Of a stretch of DNA of 64,000 nt, positions 11,460-23,400 are shown piece by piece (the first letter of the stretch is position 1; each line of letters begins with the position of its first letter). Source of the DNA: Siphonodentalium dalli (lineage: Eukaryota; Mollusca; Scaphopoda; Gadilida; Siphonodentaliidae). The notes under the pieces are model-generated. The model saw only the letters and a program-made list of their open reading frames with translations, made no database searches and was not told the origin of the DNA. The stretch is taken from NCBI GenBank assembly GCA_032622095.1, contig CP136067.1:135785990-135849989 (forward strand), written 5' to 3'. The translations under genes were made by a program, and so were the position numbers.

Positions 11460-12860
11460 TCGGGGGACAAGAATGCACAGCAGCCTTTTGGTCGTTGTGT
11501 GGTGCAGAATCTATTATCTTGGAAATTGGAATCGTCTCAAGTTGGTTTGAAATTGCACAGGGTACCAGACAAGGGTATCACTCTCCCCATTGTATATATA
11601 CCATCGTCACGACGTTATAATTTATGAATTAGAAATATCTCATCTTGGTTTGTTCACGAAGAACACAAATTGTTCTTGTATCACACACGCTGATCTGGTC
11701 CTCGTTTCATTACCATAGACTGGACTTCAACGGCTATGCGATATATGTGCCAGGTACAGTAATACGTGCATGGCGATATCAATTTAATCGCATCAGAATT
11801 TTACATTCGTTCCTTTATTTAAATAGTCAAAATAAGCTTCAAAATACCAACGCCATCGGCGATTACGAACAAGCACCATTGCAGGGTGGATCAAGTCACA
11901 TACCGTCTATGAAATACGAATTCAATAATGTATTCACTAATATGATAGTAAGCAAAATACGATGAACATTTTTCATGCTGCATATAGTGGATAAACCATC
12001 TGATTTAGCATTGCATGGCAGTATCACTCTGGCTGGTGCGATGGAAGTTTATGACATCGTCATTCTGCCCCATGGTGTATGTGGGTCGGAACTGTTTCAT
12101 ATATAATCAGACAGAAGCGAATAGTTCAAAATTGGAGAACGTTCATTGAATATTTGCGAACAATATGCAAGGTTTGCCAATTCCAGCAAGAACTGTTTTG
12201 TGCACCCGTCCGATATCCGAAATAATAAATGACAGGAACCGTATATACGTTTTTTTTTTGGAGAAATATGTAAAACACGTTTTTGCACACAGGGTTCTTG
12301 ACTACCTACATAATAAAACAGGTATACATGTACTCACTATATGAACAATATATCACTTGTAGAAATCGTTAAGGGCTTTGCGGCCCATTTCCCCCAAAAT
12401 GTTATGGAGCCAAAAATAAAGGATGTTATTCACGTATATTTGTAATCAGAGCAACCAAGCCCATTTATGCAACATTTTGTAAGAGTATAATTCATGGTGG
12501 ATTGTGTTAGAAATTCACAGTGTGGACTTTATAGACATTTTTAAAATCGTTTTTTTTTTCGAATCCAAATTCAACAAACACAAAATCCATATCTAAGACA
12601 AACTATGGGAATTTCTACTGAACACTGTTCGTGATGTACGATTAGACGACTTTTGAAGGACGATTGTGCTTTGTGTCGCTTACAATCACGGAAATTTCCC
12701 CGGACAATCAATTCAATGTTTATTGTGAAATTGACTCAAAAATGTCTCTTAAATCATGCATTCATGCTGGTACCATATATTAATCGCTATATATACTGTG
12801 AAATCGGTATTAACATAGAAATATGTTCCCTTCGTTGTCTGTATAGAGTTCCCTTTCAGA
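11460..12860. other. Stretch without recognised features
   Basis: AT-rich sequence. Open frames of up to 106 codons show no motif, no plausible splice context and no family resemblance. I see nothing further to annotate. Confidence 0.5.
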
Positions 12861-12867
12861 ACAGGTT

Positions 12868-12955
12868 GGAATATTAAAAAGTTCCCAGTATTTGAACAGC
12901 TGAAGTATGATCTCTACGGGCGTAGTCGGAGTAGAGATCCATATCATGATTTATA
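12868..12955 (-). repeat. Single arm of family G
   Basis: It contains GTTCCCAGTATTTGAACAGC, then TATGATCTCTACGGGCG and GGAGTAGAGATCCAT, matching the inner part of the right arm of the foldback at 2430-2950. No opposing arm is found nearby. Confidence 0.6.
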
Positions 12956-13488
12956 GGTAAATGACAGCATAATAGCGACGGTTACTACGAGAGAACGCAA
13001 ATATTTGCAAATAAGGAACATCTCTCGCTACTCAGACTTCGAACAAAACATTGGCAGTATTATAATGAATGTGGTTACAGAAGGAATAACTCAGTAGAAA
13101 TTGAAGTTTAATCTTTTCTATACTAATTGATGAGAAGTTATCCCATAGGAAATGTTCCGATAATAAGTTCAACAAACGACTAACTTATTATCTAAACATT
13201 TCCCTCAATTTAATAAATAGGACCCCTTCTGTACTTTTATTTATCTGTCGTCTACTTATATTACCTGAGGATCCCTGCAAATCAATAATAGACCATTCTG
13301 ATGTACACTTTTGAACTGACTTGGATAATCCATTTAGTCTGTCAATGATTACAAGAATTGTGGCAATCGATTGAGTTATAAATTAGAAGGGTCAATCTTA
13401 ATAGTATATTCTGTCAAAACTAACTCTGACCTAAAGCCACAACAACAGCGAGTCGTGGATATGATTGGACATCTTCCGAGAATGGCAT

Positions 13489-13990
13489 TTAAAGGCACGG
13501 TTGGCCTTAGTTGTCGAAAATATTCATATTTGTTCCAAACACCGTAAACAGACAAACATTAAAACGCATACAGTTTCGTTCATATATACCATGACCATCG
13601 GGTAAACAGCATGTTGTCATAAAGACTTACTATATTTTACATAAGCAAGAGCCTGATTGTGTTACAGAAGACAGCACAGTGTCACTGGCTAATCACACAC
13701 AAATGATATAAACGCTCTTTAATAGTTCCATATCAGGAATTCAGCAACAAAGAACGCTCTTTATGTTTACCATCATAATATAAACAAACACCAGAAAAGT
13801 AACTTTTTATGCTTTTGTTTACATAACAATGGTCAAACAAATGACAATAACATACTGTTTATGCGATATTTCTTATTTGTATACGGACAAAGTCTGTCTA
13901 CATTTTGATGTTCTTTCTGTTTGTGGCGGTTTTTGATGGGTGGAAATATTTTCACAAGATACCCACCGCCAAGGCCAACCGTACCTTTAA
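13489..13990 (-). mobile_element. TTAA-flanked MITE, family B copy 1
   Basis: 502 bp between TTAA-AGGCACGGTTGGCC and GGCCAACCGTACCT-TTAA. Internal landmarks are AAACAGCATGTTGTCATAAA, AACGCTCTTTAATAGTTCC and GCCAAGGCCAACCG. The six copies in the window are all close to 502 bp. Short frames inside (LKGTVGLGGGYPV on the opposite strand) are shared because the element is repeated, not because it codes. Confidence 0.85.
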
Positions 13991-13997
13991 ATCCAGG

Positions 13998-15500
13998 CCC
14001 TGTACAAGCTACAAGTTGAAAGCTACAAGCAGAACCTCTATAATTTTGACATATTTTGATAACTTAAATGTTACCAAAGCGTATACACGGTGGGGAATCA
14101 CGTGGTTTCGAGATTGGTGGGTACCACGCATAAAAAATGGCTAGCGTAAACGCACAAAAACATAATATATGAGGAACTGACACAAAACATAGAATTTTGA
14201 CTGTTACGAGCATGTGCTAGTTTATTTTTTAAACAAGTTGATAACTCATTTGTTCTGACATACTCAGTAGCTTTCTATAACTTCTAGATCAATGTTGCCA
14301 GTCGTAGATGCATGGAATATACGGGTCCATATGTATACATCTTGGAGAATCCAAGATCTGACAACATTGGTCAGAATATTAGAGCAAACAAATGTGAATT
14401 TGGACACAATTGAGGTATCAGTTTGTTTGAACAAACAGTATAGGATCTGCTCTAGCTGACAAAATACTATGTAATATGTCATATCTTATAGTTTATTACC
14501 TTTTTCCAAGTCGCGTTTTCGATCGATTCGGCTATTTTGAATGCGTGATACTCATCAACTCGAAATCATGCGATTCTCCAATGTGGTGTAGTTACCATAT
14601 ACCTTCATCTTGTGGTGTGAAATTTCTGAGGCCCTTTAGCCCTGAGATTGTGAGATATTCTGACACAAACTTGATAGTGTGTAATATGCAAATATATCAT
14701 GAGATTATTTTAAACAATTAATAGCAAACCCGCAGCAATCTTACAATTACCAGAGAATTTACCTTGCATAATTTTACTGCAACACTTTCTACCACAGGAA
14801 TAACAAACAATTGCACTCGCATATAATACCTGTTAATATTTGCTCGGGGATGTACACCACACAGGACCATAAACGAATTACAGGTATTAAATATTCATCA
14901 CCGGTCAAGATGAAAGGCTCTCCATATTGGATGGTGTTGCTAGATAGGTGCGAATAGAAGCGGCTCCTTTTATTACACAGGTAAGATACAGTTTACAGGC
15001 CGATTACCTTTTCAATTATTCGTTTGATTAAGACGTTGATAGCTCGATAAACAATAGGCATGGGGCCTATCATGTCTTATAGGTGCATACAGGTAGGTTA
15101 TAGATTAAACACCCTTCTACAGGTAGATACGACATACCTGTCCATTGTTTGGGCGTGATAATTAAGGGTTCGACGGAGGATAGCCGTGCTATAATTGTTG
15201 TTAGTGTCCCTTGTGGGTGCCGCAAATGTTCGCTCGCCCCTTTCACTTGTTCCGGCTGTTAATCCCCCGGGTATTAACACATCACTTGAGCATTAATTGT
15301 TGAAGGGCATTGTAAACCAATTTAGGAAGTCGGCTCTGTCTTTGATCTCTTTATAATCCAATTAATAAAAGTAAACTTGATAATACTACTCTCAACTATG
15401 AGCAACTGTCGACACCTCTACAATTACGAAATTGTTGGCAATCAAATATTTTCTTGTACCAAGGATTTTGTCGTAATTTTTTAAAGAAGACACCCTGCAT
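13998..15500. other. Stretch without recognised features
   Basis: AT-rich intergenic DNA with no repeat of the families listed here and no convincing open frame. Confidence 0.5.
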
Positions 15501-15567
15501 GCTGCAGCTCATGTCATGCATCTCTACTCTGGTTATGTACGTTTACGCCCGTACACGGAGTAGATTT

Positions 15568-15642
15568 TAACTCAAATGATAATTCTTTTAACAAATATGA
15601 TCATTCTTTTAACTCAAATGATCATTCTTTTAACCCAGTGTT
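15568..15642. repeat. Short 24-bp tandem repeat
   Basis: Three imperfect copies of a unit like TTTTAACTCAAATGATCATTC are arranged head to tail, next to a family G-like block at about 15515-15570. Confidence 0.7.
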
Positions 15643-16194
15643 TTTAACTGTTTTTATCTCTTCTGTGATATAAATCCTAAATCTGATTCTCCCACCTCAA
15701 TGTCATCTCATTTCTGAACACACGCTATCTCCATTCTGCCCAGACGGGCACTGGATATAATACCCGATAAAGGGGTCTCCACCACACATCGATAGATAGA
15801 TAGATAACCATGGCATGATCTAATACAGTAACACACCCAAACTCATAATACCAAACCGACCCAAACCCTCTGATTACTGACCACATAACCCATAGTATAT
15901 TGTCGTGTATCTATACATATAATGCACTGCACGCGTGCACAAACCAAAATATTTTGAAATTGTAACATTGTGCATATATATATTCCACTCTATATATGTC
16001 AAAATGACGACGAGTATATCATTAAATTTAATGATCAATCAATCTTCAATAACCAGAACATAATTTCGGTTATAGATGGAGCGCGGTTTGTAAGCGTCGC
16101 TGTGCACATGTCCGCCACAAAGCAATAGCCATATAGCACTAAAAGTACCTAAGCTTACGATAAGGCTCACAACACATGGAATAAGCAGTCTGAT

Positions 16195-16450
16195 GTTCTC
16201 GCGAAAATAAGGACAATACGCGTTTATTTTGAATGTTGAGTTTTAGGACCATATTTGAGGAAATAAAATACGCTCTATATGGGTCTAAAATGCAGCGTTC
16301 AAAATAAGCTCGAATAGTCCTGCTTATTTCAATACGAAATACGCCCATATTCAGATATTGCACTATTTAATCTATTGTTTTCATCGACACGACTTACAAG
16401 ACTCACGCTCTTCATTGCGACCCGCGCCATTCAACGGAATAACTGTTATG
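16195..16450 (-). repeat. Dispersed repeat family N, copy 1 (uninterrupted)
   Basis: Reverse-complement match to about 52000-52068 joined to 52571-52740. Landmarks are CGACACGAC and TTTCAATACGAAATACGCCC, and AATACGCTCTATATGGGTCT. Here GTCTTGTAAGTCGTG is continuous, whereas the second copy is split by a family B MITE at that point, so this copy serves as an empty site. Confidence 0.8.
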
Positions 16451-17601
16451 AGTTCAGTATGGCTTATTTAAGAACAATCCAATAAATAACCTATATATGT
16501 GAATATTTAGGTCCAATGTGAGATATTTGCATGATGATCTGTTGCATCATGGTATTTCAACATTTTCACATAACGTACCCAGAAATACATGACTATAAGA
16601 AGAGTAGAATTTAATGATAAGGAGTCGTATTCCAGGAATAATTCGATGAATGGGTCGACCACCTACATCTATATATAGAGAGTGGATATATTATCCCTGA
16701 AACCATTGGGATCGAGACCCGCGAAAGACTCTGCCCTGTCTCGACGCCGAGCAGAGTTCATGAATGGTTTACATGTGGACTTCATATGCCTTATAGAATG
16801 GCATATGAATCGATATCAATTTATTGGCTGCTTTCAATACCCCCACCGCAATTTGCAATATAAGGAAGAAAATCACTGAGAACGCTCTTTATTTATACAT
16901 GCTGCAGAGAATACAGGACCGAAAGCCAGGAATTATGAAGAGCGTTCATTGTGATTATTTTCTGATGTCAAAACAAAGAGCACTAACAGTTTATGAGCGT
17001 AAATTTAAAAGCAACTATGCTAGAACAAATTACGATGCACATTGTATATATGCGAAAATATCGATTATGAAAACTCATTTGACTTGTTATATATCCCATT
17101 TTAGTCGTACATGCATACGTTTTATTCAGGTCCACTTTTTATTTATTGGCGTATAAGAGGCATATTTATAATTCACAGGCTTAAACGGTATACTATATAG
17201 TATGTCGTTCTAAAGATTCCGGTAGCAACCGGGCTATATTTGAGGGGGAAACTGCGGTAGTTCGGATGAATTGTGATAGTTTGATGTATTTTAACCAAGC
17301 TGCCAGTGAATAACGTATTAATTGGGAGCTCGGAAAAACTAATTGAAAAACAAAACAACTACTTAGCCAATGTACTTGCTCGGTTGTCAAACAACCAGCT
17401 CAATCACACAGAACGTCGGCTTATGTTGCCAACATTTCATATTAGGGTGATTGTTTCATGTAAAGTTTAACTGTTATATACCATAGAAATAACAATAATT
17501 GCTGAAAATTGAGAACGCACTTTTATATGTATTGCTATTTGATCAACATATTGCAATTATTTGTGACCCGCCATATCAAATCCAGTCGTAAGTCGGGATT
17601 T

Positions 17602-17952
17602 TTTACCCTGTGCCATATGGTCGACTCGCATATATAAGAGAATGCATTGGCATAACAATTTTTTTTTCATTTTTTTTAAATAAATGTTTCTTACAATTTT
17701 TAGGACATAAAATAAAAAAAACATCCATTACCCTGCAGGGAGCCCCACATATATATAGAAGCATATAGAAGAGTGTCGTCTGCTCATGTTTGTCTGGGGC
17801 TCTGTATGGGTGAAATTATAAAATTGTTAAAGAATATACAAGAAAAAATTATTAAAATTGTAAAAAATTGTTAGGCCATTGCATTCTCTTATATATGCGA
17901 GGCGACCTATGGTTGACTCGCATATATAAGAGAAAGCATTGGCACAGGGTAA
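17602..17952. mobile_element. Diverged or truncated family A hairpin element
   Basis: The sequence between TTTTACCCTGTGCCA and TGGCACAGGGTAAA carries one complete family A palindrome (17878-17943) and only half of the other, which starts directly with TATGGTCGACTCGCATATAT. The usual TTAACCCTTTACCCAAC ends and the outer 90-bp block are missing. The spacer includes TTACCCTGCAGGGAGCCCC and T-rich runs not found in the other copies. Confidence 0.7.
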
Positions 17953-17954
17953 AC

Positions 17955-19120
17955 AAGCATAAACGCTATTTATTAAAGACGATCTCGTGATCTTTCTAGA
18001 GGTTAATTTCAACCCAGAACCTGGTAAAATGCTTCGTATAAATTCTTCGTAACCTAAAAAAAACTTCTATATTGATACAGAGGCTTACCCATTAAGGGAG
18101 GGGCAACAACATTCAGTCACAACAGGCACGAAACTATAGAAAAGTCGGAAATTATCTGTATGGAACATTCAAATACATATATGTTTTTGAAATATTTTAA
18201 CAATGGTTGCAAATTGTTGTAGGAATGTCCAACCAACCTCTATATATCCGATTTAACCGTGAAATTAATACTTGTATCTTCTCGATACGACAAAATAATG
18301 AGATCGAACCCATGGGCCCATTCATTTGAGGTTTCGATTGCCTCATATCGACTTTAATAATATACATCAGGCAGTATTATCAGACATCCGTTCGCTCGTG
18401 CTGCCTACATGATTACTTCATCTGATTTCCCGAAATATAATTCGGCTTGATATTTCAGGATTCGACAGGAAAATTTAACGTTTAAATATTATTTCTGAAA
18501 ATTCAACAACCTCACTGCCATTTCGGAAATCAAAAGACTTTGACTATTCTTCATTAGGTCCACAAAAATAAACAATAAAAATTACAAACAACAACGACAA
18601 CACAGCCGATGTGTGTACGTCCCCAAACATATTAGCGTGCTATATCCTATATATAGACATCGATAATTCGATTTTTATTCGATATTGTTTTTCACTACAG
18701 ATAGCGGTTTTGTAGGACAAAAAAAAGCTGAACATACTTATTCCGAGCTAGTAGATATAAAAAGAACTAACACGGTACAACAAATATTTGATTTGTAAAA
18801 GATCCATGCCTTGTCAATTATAATTTGAGGTTTTTCGGTGCACCCTTTGTAGAAAAGATGTATATCCGACACATATTTCACCGTCATTACCCTCTAAACA
18901 GGCAGTGGTATTTTTAAAAATAAGTCAACTAACCGACAATTCATGCTGTTACAGATAACAAGTGCACAAATAAGAAATATTTCTATACAGTGGGTGGAGC
19001 TAATTGAAAATAGGCACAAAGCCCCGCCTTATCGAAGAAGATTAGCAGGTTTTATATCGTTGTAGGCGTGGCCTGCTTAATAGAAAGTGAAATTCTCATA
19101 ATTTATTTATCACGGGGCCC
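17955..19120. other. Evx upstream region without recognised repeats
   Basis: AT-rich DNA free of the MITE families seen elsewhere. Conserved regulatory sequence could lie here, but nothing specific is recognisable apart from the promoter-proximal boxes near 19000-19080. Confidence 0.45.
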
Positions 19121-19128
19121 AAGTGACT

Positions 19129-19136
19129 TATAAATA
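19129..19136 (+). promoter_or_regulatory. Candidate Evx TATA box
   Basis: TATAAATA lies about 215 bp upstream of a strong splice-donor-like sequence at 19351/19352 and 1.07 kb upstream of the Evx ATG. It is preceded at about 19000-19080 by short GC-richer boxes (CCCCGCC, GGCGTGGCC), a TAATTG-like homeodomain core in reverse and a GATTAG site, in otherwise AT-rich DNA. No transcription start can be read directly, and TATA-like strings are common in this composition. Confidence 0.35.
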
Positions 19137-19159
19137 AAGATGATCACTCATTATTTGAC

Positions 19160-19351
19160 ATTTAATTGTGTAGAATGAACGAGGAGCTCACATAAGATCG
19201 TTTGACTTCAGAACAAACCGTACTTATTATTCCACCGTCATATTTCACTCAAATTGTTGGCTATCTTGTGTGTCGGACGCGTTCTATATGTGCGGAACTG
19301 TTGTAATTTGCAAAAGAATTTGTTTGGATTTTGACTATCGGATTTATTGAG
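19160..19351 (+). other. Candidate Evx 5' non-coding exon
   Basis: The stretch ends in TTGAG|GTAAGTTGAG, a near-consensus donor. The matching acceptor TGATTTTTCAG ends at 20094, which would remove an intron of 743 bp and leave 20095-20200 as the rest of the 5' UTR joined to coding exon 1. The upstream boundary is only estimated from the TATA box at 19129. This is inference from splice signals. Confidence 0.4.
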
Positions 19352-20094
19352 GTAAGTTGAGATATGCAGATAGAAGATCATTCAACACACAACAAAACGG
19401 ATCGCTGCATTTATATTTCCTGAATCAATCGCATCTGAGCGAGGATTTTTTTGTGGACTGTATCCTAAATATTGTGGAAGTGTTTTTTTGAATTGTTATC
19501 TTTCATTCTATGTAATGTGATGTATACCTGCTACAAAAAGAACTTTCTTATAACTGTTCTGAAATTCTCAAAAGCGCATTATAGGTTAGGATGAATCATG
19601 ATTACCATTACATCATTAAATAAGCTCATTCATTTTGACACCACAATAAGAAATCTTAGTAATAAAGTATCTTCTATCCATCTAACTGAAATAACACTAC
19701 TATAGATGTATATAGTGATGTCCAAAATGATACCTATCAAAGGAACCCGTCTATCGGAGGTATTTACTTTCATATATGATGATTTACCAGAGCGTTTGGG
19801 CATTCGTCACTCGATAGCGACACATTCAAAAAGAGCTTTTCCGATGATAGGCTTGTTTAGCGATTTTCAATGTATTATTTTCAGAATATTGTGCCAACAT
19901 GAATGATTCTAATAGGGAGAAATTTGGAAACGTTTTTAAGTCGAGAGTAGGCCAACGCATGTCGCATACGTTTTACGAATTACGTTATGACTGGACGCAA
20001 ATGAACTCAGATCTTTTTGACATAGTGTTCTGTTTATAAAATTCAATATATACACTTTACGCATATTTGACATGAATTATTTCTGATTTTTCAG

Positions 20095-20200
20095 GAAAGA
20101 CAACAGTCAAGAATCACTGAGTTATATACCAGTATATATATAGAGAGAGCGTTCATTTGTATATCCAAGAGGTTTGTTGGAGAGATAAGCGTTTGAGAAG
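20095..20200 (+). other. Evx 5' UTR adjacent to the start codon
   Basis: The segment lies between the candidate acceptor (TTTTTCAG, ending at 20094) and the ATG. It contains short AT repeats (GTATATATATAGAGAG) and an in-frame TAA at 20186-20188, so translation cannot extend upstream in this frame. Confidence 0.5.
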
Positions 20201-20459
20201 ATGCCAGTTTCCTTGCACGGTATCCAAGGTGACGATTTCCACCAGATGAACACTAACAACTTCCAGCCGGACAGTTCTGACGATGAATTCCTGGATGTAG
20301 ATGACAGCTCATCCGGAAGAAACTCGTCTCTGGAATCGAGGTGTGAGCCAGAGAGCGTTTCTCCGCGTCTTTCTGGTTCCGTGTTCGACCGTAGCAGTGA
20401 ATCGGAATCAGACGAAGGAATTGAAAGAAGTACCAGCGGAGATTCCACGAAATTTTCCG
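20201..20459 (+). CDS. Evx: Evx exon 1, coding part (residues 1-86 plus one base)
   Basis: It runs from the ATG at 20201 to the donor CCG|GTGAGT at 20459/20460, leaving one base (phase 1) that completes a Glu codon with exon 2. The product is acidic and serine-rich with no known fold, as is usual for the N-terminus of Evx proteins. An in-frame TAA at 20186-20188 closes the frame upstream and supports this start. The same frame stays open past the donor to a stop at about 20584, because a second copy of the donor lies 66 bp downstream (see the separate entry). Confidence 0.85.
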
Positions 20460-23400
20460 GTGAGTTTGTGTTTATTTCCGCTCTGAACGCACCTTTATTT
20501 CGTTGGTTGTTTTTAAAATTTTCCGGTGAGTTTGTGTTTATTTCCGCTCAGAACTCACCATTATTTTGTTGGTCCTGTCTTTGATATTTATTTCTGTATT
20601 CTTGTAAACAACACAATAAGACAACATTCCTCTCAAAATAAATAACATAATTTGAGAAAAACGAAAACGAACACAAATAAACAACACAACAACATAAACA
20701 AACATCAAAGCAAAAAAATTAGTTCTCATAATGGTTGACTGATCGATGTCCAACTTGTAAACACATTATTTTCATGAAAAATAAATGCAAACAACGTGTA
20801 AATATATTGTTCGTTTAGTCTGATTTTCTGAATTTCATTGAGTGAACCTTTTGATGAAAATAAAATGAATGAAATATAAGATGGTATACATGAAAATAGA
20901 ATATATTTGTGTTTTCGAAAGTGTCTAAATTCGAGTAAAATTAATGTAACTTACTACACAAAATTGCAATCTTAGAATTAAATTTATTAACAAAGTTTAT
21001 ATTAACAAGAGGATTGTCACTGTTTCTGTAAAATGTCTGTAAAATTTATTTTCTATTTAAATATGATTGTTGTGGTAATATATTGTGTGCTATTGTATTT
21101 GTTATGGGATTTCATGTTCCCATTAGCAGTAGTTCCTGTATTCCATACTGATAATATATACAAATGAAAAAAGATAAATACCGCTATATGAAAAAAAATT
21201 AAATAAAAGACCAATAACAAACCAAAACAAATTGCACGGATTAACTGAATTCATACGGCCATTTATATTATTTGAGAATTTGACTATCAACTGACAACTT
21301 TGTTCTAATCTATCACACACATTCATCGTTATGGTACAGTTAATGACCTAATTGTTATTGTCCTACAATATCCAAACTATACATCTGAATTTTGTGAAAA
21401 ATTAAATAATAAAAAGATAATAATTCTTTCAAGCAAAGCTCAGCTCGAAATTGATTAACATTATACACTTATGTCTGAATCAAAATCAAAGTAGGCTTCT
21501 GAAAATTACCACAAGTCCCCGAATGTACCGTTAAAGGGACCCAACACATTCATAGTGGGTAAATGTGCAAAAATGATAAAAGTCTGATTAAACATCACCC
21601 ATAGAGGTTCATGTCGAAATAGATCAACTCTGTTCTTATATTCATTATAGATAGTTCTCCAATAACGACATTTCGTTTGTTGAATATATTTAATATTACA
21701 CAAACAAAAAGTTTACCGTAATTTGTCAACAACCATCACTAATTATGTAGTAAGTTCAAATATTTTAGTCTGAATATGATTTTCAGATGATTTTTCAAAG
21801 CTTCGACCTTTTCCAATTTTTTCCAAGTTTTGATTAAACGTTTGTATATCTTATTGGAATAATTGGACTTGTATCGGTATTCCACTGTAACAGTAATGTT
21901 TACAAAACAAAGATTTTGACATGCAAAATCTCATTATAGGAGAGTTATTAATATTGAAAATAAGAACATGCAAAGTCTATGTATTTTATCATGTACTTGT
22001 TGATGATGCAAAATGTGAATTATACATACGAAAGTGTTGTTTACAATTTAAATTTATTAAGGCAATTGTTTAAAACAGTTTTATGCAGGTTGGTTGTCGT
22101 AATATAATCTGCATTCTTCATCTTAGAACCAGCGTTCCCCACCACATGGAAGACGACTGTGTAATTACATAGATATTATTAACCTAACTCGGGTATTAGT
22201 TATTTTTTTTTACGGATTGTCATTAACATTTCTGTTTTGAGGTTATGTTATGTCAAGTTAATACGAAAATTCTTATGAACAGTTTGAAGTCCGTCCAATT
22301 ATTTAGTTACAGATGCCCTGTCTGAATTGACACAATAAAACCACAATATGTACGTTGGATACACTAAACAATTGTGTTGAATATGACAGTTTAATCAACC
22401 GAATCCGACTGAACGTTGGGTTAGAGCTGTAACTAGTAAATAAACTAGATGGTTTAGACAAAAAATTCCAAACCTTTGGTTATATGGTAACACAACTTTG
22501 TAACCAAATGTTGGGTTAAATTAATCAAACATTGGGTATGAGGTAATTAAACGCGGGGTTAGACAAAACCTATATGTCAATATATAGAGGATATCCACAC
22601 TTTTTCAGTGGATATGGGTTAAGCCACGAGTGGAAATTCAAATGTTTTGTCATCACGAATGAGATTTAACACATATCCACTGAAAAAGTGTGGATATTCT
22701 GTTTATTGTATACTTTAGTTACTTGCCTATGGCATCCAATGAATGTCAGCACATCAGAAATTTCAAGCTGATATCACTCACTAGTGGGATATCACTTATA
22801 TCTCACTGCTAAAACCTTATAATTCATGGGCAAGTATATAATAAATAATTATATTTCATCTCCATGGATGATTTTTAACCATACAATCTAAGATTCTGGT
22901 TATTAATTAAGTTTCTCAAAATAAGTACAATCAATGGATTAATTTCGGGCCTTAACGATTCATTTCGGGCCTTAAAACGATTCATTTCGGGCCTTAACGA
23001 TTCATTTCGGGCCTTAACGATTCATTTCGGGCCTTAACGATTCATTTCGGGCCTTAAAGTCTGAATAGAGGAGAGGAATTGAATTAAACCACGCTTCGAA
23101 CCTAGTATGTAATATGAAAGTCCAAAGCGAGGTGTAACGTATAATGACTTCCCTTTCGGCCATAAATTAACAACTTGGAAAAGAACATTTGTAAAAAAGA
23201 CACAAGTAATAATATAACTATATAATTCCGACATAATAGATGTGTTCACCGTGTATTTACTCGAGTTTGATACCAATAAATAAAACATGTTGTCCCTTGC
23301 TTTTGGGATTGGAAAAACGATAAATATTCACATCGACACTCTAAACAGGTAACTATAGAGAAGCTTTCTTGAGAAAATAAAAAAAAAATGAGACAGGCCA

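Noticed and set aside
20122-20448. 108-codon minus-strand frame opposite Evx exon 1
   Set aside because: It is an antisense shadow of the serine/acidic-rich coding exon.
22717-22838. A second intronic hairpin next to the 26-bp inverted repeat
   Set aside because: ACTTGCC...ATG and CATGGGCAAGT can pair, but only over a few bases with an insertion, which is expected by chance.
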